From Hydractinia symbiolongicarpus (lineage: Eukaryota; Cnidaria; Hydrozoa; Anthoathecata; Hydractiniidae): DNA of 64,000 nucleotides. Below the pieces are notes generated by a model that was given only the letters and a program-made list of their open reading frames with translations, searched no databases and was not told the DNA's origin. Shown one piece after another: positions 57,171-64,000 of this stretch. Within the stretch, counting starts at the first letter, position 1, and every line of letters begins with the position of its first letter. The DNA lies in contig NC_079887.1 of the NCBI RefSeq assembly GCF_029227915.1, positions 3,224,001 through 3,288,000 on the forward strand, in the 5' to 3' direction. The translations under genes and the position numbers were made by a program.

Positions 57171-60100
57171 TTTTTTAAATTATTATTTCACCACTAAAGC
57201 CCATGAGACTTGTAATTTTCAAAGATGTTTTCATTTTTGATGAGACGCCTAATGAAAGAGGTTCAATCGCCGGCAAACGAAATTCCGCGTTTTCCCGTAA
57301 ATCCGGGGCTTGGCCCGTATAGTCGAATGTATACAAAGAAAGTACCCAGGGAGTAAACTCATTTCCCGAACGATTTTTAAAATTTTTTTTCACCACTAAA
57401 ACGCATGAGACTTGTAGTTTTCAAAAATGTTTTCATTTTTGATGAGACGCTTAATGAAAGAGGTTTAATCGCAGGAAAACGAAAACCCGCGATTTCCCGT
57501 AAATCCCGGGCTTGGCCCGTATAGTCGAATGTATACAAAGAAAGTACCCTGTGAGTAAACTCATTTCCAGAACGATTTTTTAAATTATTATTTCACCACT
57601 AAAACGCACGATACTTGTAGTTTTCAAGAATGTTTTCATTTTTGATGAGACGCTGAATAGAAGATGTTTAATCGCCGGCAAACGAAAACCTGCGATTTCC
57701 CGTAAATCATGGACTCGGCCCGTATAGTCAAAAGTATACAAAGAAAGTACCCAGGGAGTAAACTTATTTCCCAAACGATTTTTTGAATTATTATTTCACC
57801 ACAAAAGCCCATGAGACTTGTAGTTTTTAAAAATGCTTTCATTTTTGATGAGACGCTGAATAAAAGAAGTTTAATCGCCGGCAAACGAAAACCCGCGATT
57901 TCCCGTAAATCCCGGACTCGGCCCGTATACTCAAAAGTATACAAAGAAAGTACCCAGGGAGTAAACTCATTTCCCGAACGATTTTTTAAATTATTATTTC
58001 ACCACTAAAGCCCATGAGACTTGTAGTTTTTAAAAATGTTTTCATTTTTGATGAGACGCTGAATAAAAGAAGTTTAATCGCCGGCAAACGAAAACCCGCG
58101 ACTTCCCGTAAATCCCGGACTCGGCCCGTATAGTCAAAAGTATACAAAGAAAGTACCCAGGGAGTAAAGTCATTTCCCGAACGATCTTTCAAATAATATT
58201 TTCACCACTAAAACGCTTGAGACTTGTAGTTTTCAAAAATGTTTTCATTTTTGATGAGACGCTGAATGAAAGAAGTTTAATCGCCGGCAGACGAAAACCT
58301 GCGATTTCCCGTAAATCTCGGACTCGGCCCGTATAGTCAAAAGTATACAAAGAAAGTACCCAGGGAGTAAACTCATTTCCCGAACGATTTTTTAAATTAT
58401 TTTTTCACCACTAAAACGCATGAGACTTGTAGTTTTCAAAAATGTTTTCATTTTTGATGAGACGCTGAATAAAAGACGTTTAATCGCCGGCAAACGAAAA
58501 CCCGCCATTTCCCGTAAACCCCGGACTCGGCCTGCATAGTCAAAAGTATACAAAGAAAGTACCCAGGAAGTAAACTCATTTCCCGAACGATTTTTTAAAT
58601 TATTTTTTCAGCACTAAAACGCATGAGACTTGTAGTTTTTAAAAATGTTTTCATTTTTGATGAGACGCTGAATAAAAGAAGTTTAATCGCCAGCAAACGA
58701 AAACCCGCCATTTCCCGTAAACCCCGGACTCGGTCCGTATAATCAAAAGTATACAAAGAAAGTACCCAGCGAGTAAACTCATTTCCCGAACGATTTTTTA
58801 AATTATTTTTTCACCACTAAAACGCATGAGACTTGTAGTTTTCAAAAATGTTTTCATTTTTGATGAGACGCTGAATGAAAAATTTAATCGCCGGCAAACG
58901 AAAACCCGCGATTTCCCGTAAATCCCGGGCTTGGCCGGTATAGTCGAATGTATACAAGGAAAGTACCCAGTGAGTAAACTCATTTCCCTAACGATTTTTT
59001 AAATTATTTTTTCACCACTAAAACGCATGAGACTTGTAGTTTTCAAAAATGTTTTCATTTTTGATGAGACGCTGAATAAAAGAAGTTTAATCGACGGCAA
59101 ACGAAAACCTGCGATTTCCCGTAAATCCCGTACTCGGCCCGTATAGTCAAAAGTATACAAAGAAAGTACCCAGGGAGTAAACTCATTTCCCAAACGATTT
59201 TTTAAATTATTATTTCACCACTAAAGCCCATGAGACTTGTAATTTTCAAAGATGTTTTCATTTTTGATGAGACGCCTAATGAAAGAGATTCAATCGCCGG
59301 CAAACGAAATTCCGCGTTTTCCCGTAAATCCGGGGCTTGGCCCGTATAGTCGAATGTATACAAAGAAAGTACCCAGGGAGTAAACTCATTTCCCGAACGA
59401 TTTTTAAAATTTTTTTTCACCACTAAAACGCATGAGACTTGTAGTTTTCAAAAATGTTTTCATTTTTGATGAGACGCTTAATGAAAGAGGTTTAATCGCA
59501 GGAAAACGAAAACCCGCGATTTCCCGTAAATCCCGGGCTTGGCCCGTATAGTCGAATGTATACAAAGAAAGTACCCTGTGAGTAAACTCATTTCCAGAAC
59601 GATTTTTTAAATTATTATTTCACCACTAAAACGCACGATACTTGTAGTTTTCAAGAATGTTTTCATTTTTGATGAGACGCTGAATAAAAGCAGTTTAATC
59701 GCCGGCAAACGAAAACCTGCGATTTCCCGTAAATCTCGGAGTCGGCCCGTAAAGTCAAAAGTATACAAAGAAAGTACCCAGGGAGTAAACTTATTTCCCA
59801 AACGATTTTTTGAATTATTATTTCACCACAAAAGCCCATGAGACTTGTAGTTTTTAAAAATGTTTTTATTTTTGATGAGACGCTGAATAAAAGAAGTTTA
59901 ATCGCCGGCAAACGAAAACCCGCGATTTCCCGTAAATCCCGGACTCGGCCCGTATACTCAAAAGTATACAAAGAAAGTACCCAGGGAGTAAACTCATTTC
60001 CCGAACGATTTTTTAAATTATTTTTTCACCACTAAAACGCATGAGACTTGTAGTTTTCAAAAATGTTTTTATTTTTGATAAGACGCTGAATGAAAGAAGT

Positions 60101-61229
60101 TTAATCGCCAGCAAACGAAAACCTGCGATTTCCCGTAAATCCCGGACTCGGCCCGTATAGTCAAAAGTATACAAAGAAAGTATCCAGGGTGTAAACTCAT
60201 TTCCCGAACGATTTTTTAAATTATTATTTCACCACTAAAGCCCATGAGACTTGTAGTTTTTAAAAATGTTTTCATTTTTGATGAGACGCTGAATAAAAGA
60301 AGTTTAATCGCCGGCAAACGAAAACCCGCGACTTCCCGTAAATCCCGGACTCGGCCCGTATAGTCAAAAGTATACAAAGAAAGTACCCAGGGAGTAAAGT
60401 CATTTCCCGAACGATTTTTCAAATTATATTTTCACCACTAAAACGCTTGAGACTTGTAGTTTTCAAAAATGTTTTCATTTTTGATGAGACGCTGAATGAA
60501 AGAAGTTTAATCGCCGGCAGACGAAAACCTGCGATTTCCCGTAAATCTCGGACTCGGCCCGTATAGTCAAAAGTATACAAAGAAAGTATCCAGGGTGTAA
60601 ACTCATTTCCCGAACGATTTTTTAAATTATTTTTTCGACACTAAAACGCATGAGACTTGTAGTTTTCAAAAATGTTTTCATTTTTGATGAGACGCTGAAT
60701 AAAAGACGTTTAATCGCCGGCAAACGAAAACCCGCCATTTCCCGTAAACCCCGGACTCGGCCTGCATAGTCAAAAGTATACAAAGAAAGTACCCAGGAAG
60801 TAAACTCATTTCCCGAACGATTTTTTAAATTATTTTTTCAGCACTAAAACGCATGAGACTTGTAGTTTTTAAAAATGTTTTCATTTTTGATGAGACGGTG
60901 AATAAAAGAAGTTTAATGGCCGGCAAACGAAAACCTGCGATTTCCCGTAAATCCTGGACTCGGCCCGTATAGTCAAAAGTATACAAAGAAAGTACCCGGG
61001 GAGTAAACTCATTTCCCAAACGATTTTTAAATTATTATTTCACCACTAAAATGCATGAGACTTGTAGTTTTCAAGAATGTTTTCATTTTTGATGAGACGC
61101 TGAATAAAAAAAGTTTAATCGCCGGCAAACGAAAACCTGCGATTTCCCGTAAATCCCGGGCTTGGCCCGTATAGTCGAATGTATACAAAGAAAGTACCCT
61201 GTGAGTAAACTCATTTCCAGAACGATTTT

Positions 61230-64000
61230 TTAAATTATTTTTTCACCACTAAAACGCATAAGACTTGTAGTTTTTAAAAATGTTTTCATTTTTGATGAGA
61301 CGCTGAATAAAAGAAGTTTAATCGCCGGCAAACGAAAACCTGCGATTTTCCGTAAATCCCGGGCTTGGCCCGTATAGTCAAAAGTATACAAAGAAAGTAC
61401 CCAGGGAGTAAACTCATTTCCCGAACGATTTTTTAAATTACTTTTTACCACTAAAACGCATGAGACTTGTAGTTTTCAAAAATGTTTTCATTTTTGATGA
61501 GACGCTGAATAAAAGAAGTTTAATCGCCGGCAAACGAAAACCTGCGATTTCCCGTAAATCCTGGACTCGGCCCGTATAGTCAAAAGTATACAAAGAAAGT
61601 ACCCAGGGAGTAAACTCATTTCCCAAACGATTTTTTAAATTATTATTTCACCACTAAAATGCATGAGACTTGTAGTTTTCAAGAATGTTTTCATTTTTGA
61701 TGAGACGCTGAATAAAAGAAGTTTAATCGCCGGCAAACGAAAACCTGCGATTTCCCGTAAATCCCGGGCTTGGCCCGTATAGTCGAATGTATACAAAGAA
61801 AGTACCCTGTGAGTAAACTCATTTCCAGAACGATTTTTTAAATTATTTTTTCACCACTAAAACGCATAAGACTTGTAGTTTTTAAAAATGTTTTCATTTT
61901 TGATGAGACGCTGAATAAAAGAAGTTTAATCGCCGGCAAACGAAAACCCGCGATTTTCCGTAAATCCCGGCTTGGCCCGTATAGTCAAAAGTATACAAAG
62001 AAAGTACCCAGGGAGTAAACTCATTTCCCGAACGATTTTTTAAATTATTTTTTCACCACTAAAACGCATGAGACTTGTAGTTTTCAAAAATGTTTTTATT
62101 CTTGATGAGACGCTGAATAAAAGAAGTTTAATCGCCGGCAAACGAAAACCTGCGATTTCCCGTAAATCCCGGGCTTGGCCCGTATAATCAAAAGTATACA
62201 AAGAAAGTACCCAGGGAGTAAACTCATTTCCCGAACGATTTTTTAAATTACTTTTTACCACTAAAACGCATGAGACTTGTAGTTTTCAAAAATGTTTTCA
62301 TTTTTGATGAGACGCTGAATAAAAGAAGTTTAATCGCCGGCAAACGAAAACCTGCGATTTCCCGTAAATCCTGGACTCGGCCCGTATAGTCAAAAGTATA
62401 CAAAGAAAGTACCCAGGGAGTAAACTCATTTCCCAAACGATTTTTTAAATTATTATTTCACCACTAAAATGCATGAGACTTGTAGTTTTCAAGAATGTTT
62501 TCATTTTTGATGAGACGCTGAATAAAAGAAGTTTAATCGCCGGCAAACGAAAACCTGCGATTTCCCGTAAATCCCGGGCTTGGCCCGTATAGTCGAATGT
62601 ATACAAAGAAAGTACCCTGTGAGTAAACTCATTTCCAGAACGATTTTTTAAATTATTTTTTCACCACTAAAACGCATAAGACTTGTAGTTTTTAAAAATG
62701 TTTTCATTTTTGATGAGACGCTGAATAAAAGAAGTTTAATCGCCGGCAAACGAAAACCCGCGATTTTCCGTAAATCCTGGCTTGGCCCGTATAGTCAAAA
62801 GTATAAAAAGAAAGTACCCAGGGAGTAAACTCATTTCCCGAACGATTTTTTAAATTATTTTTTCACCACTAAAACGCATGAGACTTGTAGTTTTCAAAAA
62901 TGTTTTCATTCTTGATGAGACGCTGAATAAAAGAAGTTTAATCGCCGGCAAACGAAAACCTGCGATTTCCCGTAAATCCCAGGCTTGGCCCGTATAATCA
63001 AAAGTATACAAAGAAAGTACCCAGGGAGTAAACTCATTTCCCGAACGATTTTTTAAATTACTTTTTACCACTAAAACGCATGAGACTTGTAGTTTTTAAA
63101 AATGTTTTCATTTTTGATGAGATGCTGAATAAAAGAAGTTTAATCGCCGGCAAACGAAAACCTGCGATTTCCCGTAAATCCTGGACTCGGCCCGTATAGT
63201 CAAAAGTTTACAAAGAAAGTACCCAGGGAGTAAACTCATTTCACAAACGATTTTTTAAATTATTATTACACCACTAAAACGCACGAGACTTGTAGTTTTC
63301 AAGAATGTTTTTATTTTTGATGAGACGCTGAATAAAAGCAGTTTAATCGCCGGCAAACGAAAACCTGCGATTTCCCGTAAATCCCGGGCTTGGCCCGTAT
63401 AGTCGAATGTATACAAAGAAAGTACCCTGTGAGTAAACTCATTTCCAGAACGATTTTTTAAATTATTTTTTCACCACTAAAACGCATAAGACTTGTAGTT
63501 TTTAAAAATGTTTTCATTTTTGATGAGACGCTGAATAAAAGAAGTTTAATCGCCGGCAAACAAAAACCCGCGATTTTCCGTAAATCCCGGCTTGGCCCGT
63601 ATAGTCAAAAGTATACAAAGAAAGTACCCAGGGAGTAAACTCATTTCCCGAACGATTTTTTAAATTATTTTTTCACCACTAAAACGCATGAGACTTGTAG
63701 TTTTCAAAAATGTTTTCATTCTTGATGAGACGCTGAATAAAAGAAGTTTAATCGCCGGCAAACGAAAACCTGCGATTTCCCGTAAATCCCGGGCTTGGCC
63801 CGTATAGTCAAAAGTATACTAAGAAAGTACCCAGGGAGTAAACTCATTTCCCGAACGATTTTTTAAATTACTTTTTACCACTAAAACGCATGAGACTTGT
63901 AGTTTTTAAAAATGTTTTCATTTTTGATGAGACGCTGAATAAAAGAAGTTTAATCGCCGGCAAACGAAAACCTGCGATTTCCCGTAAATCCTGGACTCGG
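61230..64000 (+). repeat. 4-monomer (810 bp) higher-order repeat, about 3.4 copies
   Basis: The junction variant AAATTACTTTTTACCACTAA occurs at about 61434, 62244, 63054 and 63864, exactly 810 bp apart. Linked variants (TTTTCAAGAATG, CGCATAAGACTTG, CATTCTTGATGAG in the later copies) occur in the same order. The array continues past the window end. The copies are very similar, which suggests recent amplification. Confidence 0.85.

Larger units (their letters stand above)
40761..64000 (+). repeat. 203-bp satellite array, right block
   Basis: The same satellite, orientation and monomer length as the left block, resuming in mid-monomer with TTACCACTAAAACGC directly after the island and running off the window end. 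About 114 monomers fit. Two monomer types are intermixed: one with CCGGACTCGGCCCG, TCAAAAG and CCCAGGGAG, the other with CGGGCTTGGCCCG, TCGAATG and CCCTGTGAG. Small indels occur in places (for example at about 56848, where the GAATAAAAGAAG segment is shortened), but there is no inversion and no foreign insertion. No gene is present. Confidence 0.97.

Overview
The window is eukaryotic repeat DNA and almost certainly metazoan. It consists of two long blocks of one head-to-tail satellite with a monomer of about 203 bp (positions 1-30316 and 40761-64000, roughly 149 and 114 monomers, all in the same orientation), interrupted by one 10.4 kb island of unrelated, AT-rich, mostly unique DNA (30317-40760). 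GT-AG introns, AATAAA signals, tRNA-derived repeats and a very long Helitron-type ORF rule out a prokaryote. A 2A-like motif and an OTU-Rep-helicase protein fit a marine invertebrate genome, for example a cnidarian, but the species cannot be fixed from the sequence.

The island reads as a single Helentron (Helitron2-type rolling-circle transposon) inserted in the satellite. Its flanks join exactly into an uninterrupted satellite paralogue at about 42290-44030, which serves as an empty site. The junction lies in a T tract, as expected for T/T insertion. The left terminus carries TGCGGAGAG, and its reverse complement CTCTCCGCA sits 16 nt inside the right terminus, an asymmetric terminal inverted repeat. 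Inside is one 1808-codon ORF (33485-38911). In order it has a hydrophobic leader ending in a canonical 2A ribosome-skipping motif, an OTU protease with D141, C144 and H286, a Cys-rich finger, a Helitron Rep domain (HGH and Y-x3-Y-x2-K), and a PIF1-type helicase that stops shortly after Walker A and motif Ia, where Walker B should be. The element therefore looks partly decayed or 3'-truncated, although the ORF has no internal stop.

Other contents of the island are two tRNA-like, SINE-type repeats (31813 and 40532), several diverged internal tandem repeats, a strong UUCG hairpin, twin ATTGG plus CACGTG repeats upstream of the ORF, and two phase-matched exons (39675-39737 and 39882-40106) encoding a perfect heptad coiled coil followed by an RG-rich C-terminus. 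These exons may be a captured host gene fragment.

The satellite is organised at several levels. Positions 1 to about 15250 form a rather homogeneous domain with nested duplications, including a 25-monomer (5075 bp) shift. From about 15250 onward a second monomer type is interspersed (CGGGCTTGGCCCG, TCGAATG, CCCTGTGAG). The stretch from about 19.5 to 30.3 kb is colinear with about 47.0-61.4 kb, so a multi-kilobase duplication preceded the Helentron insertion. Local higher-order repeats of 2 to 10 monomers occur throughout. The short ORFs of 61-102 codons repeated across the satellite are by-products of the repeat and are not annotated as genes.
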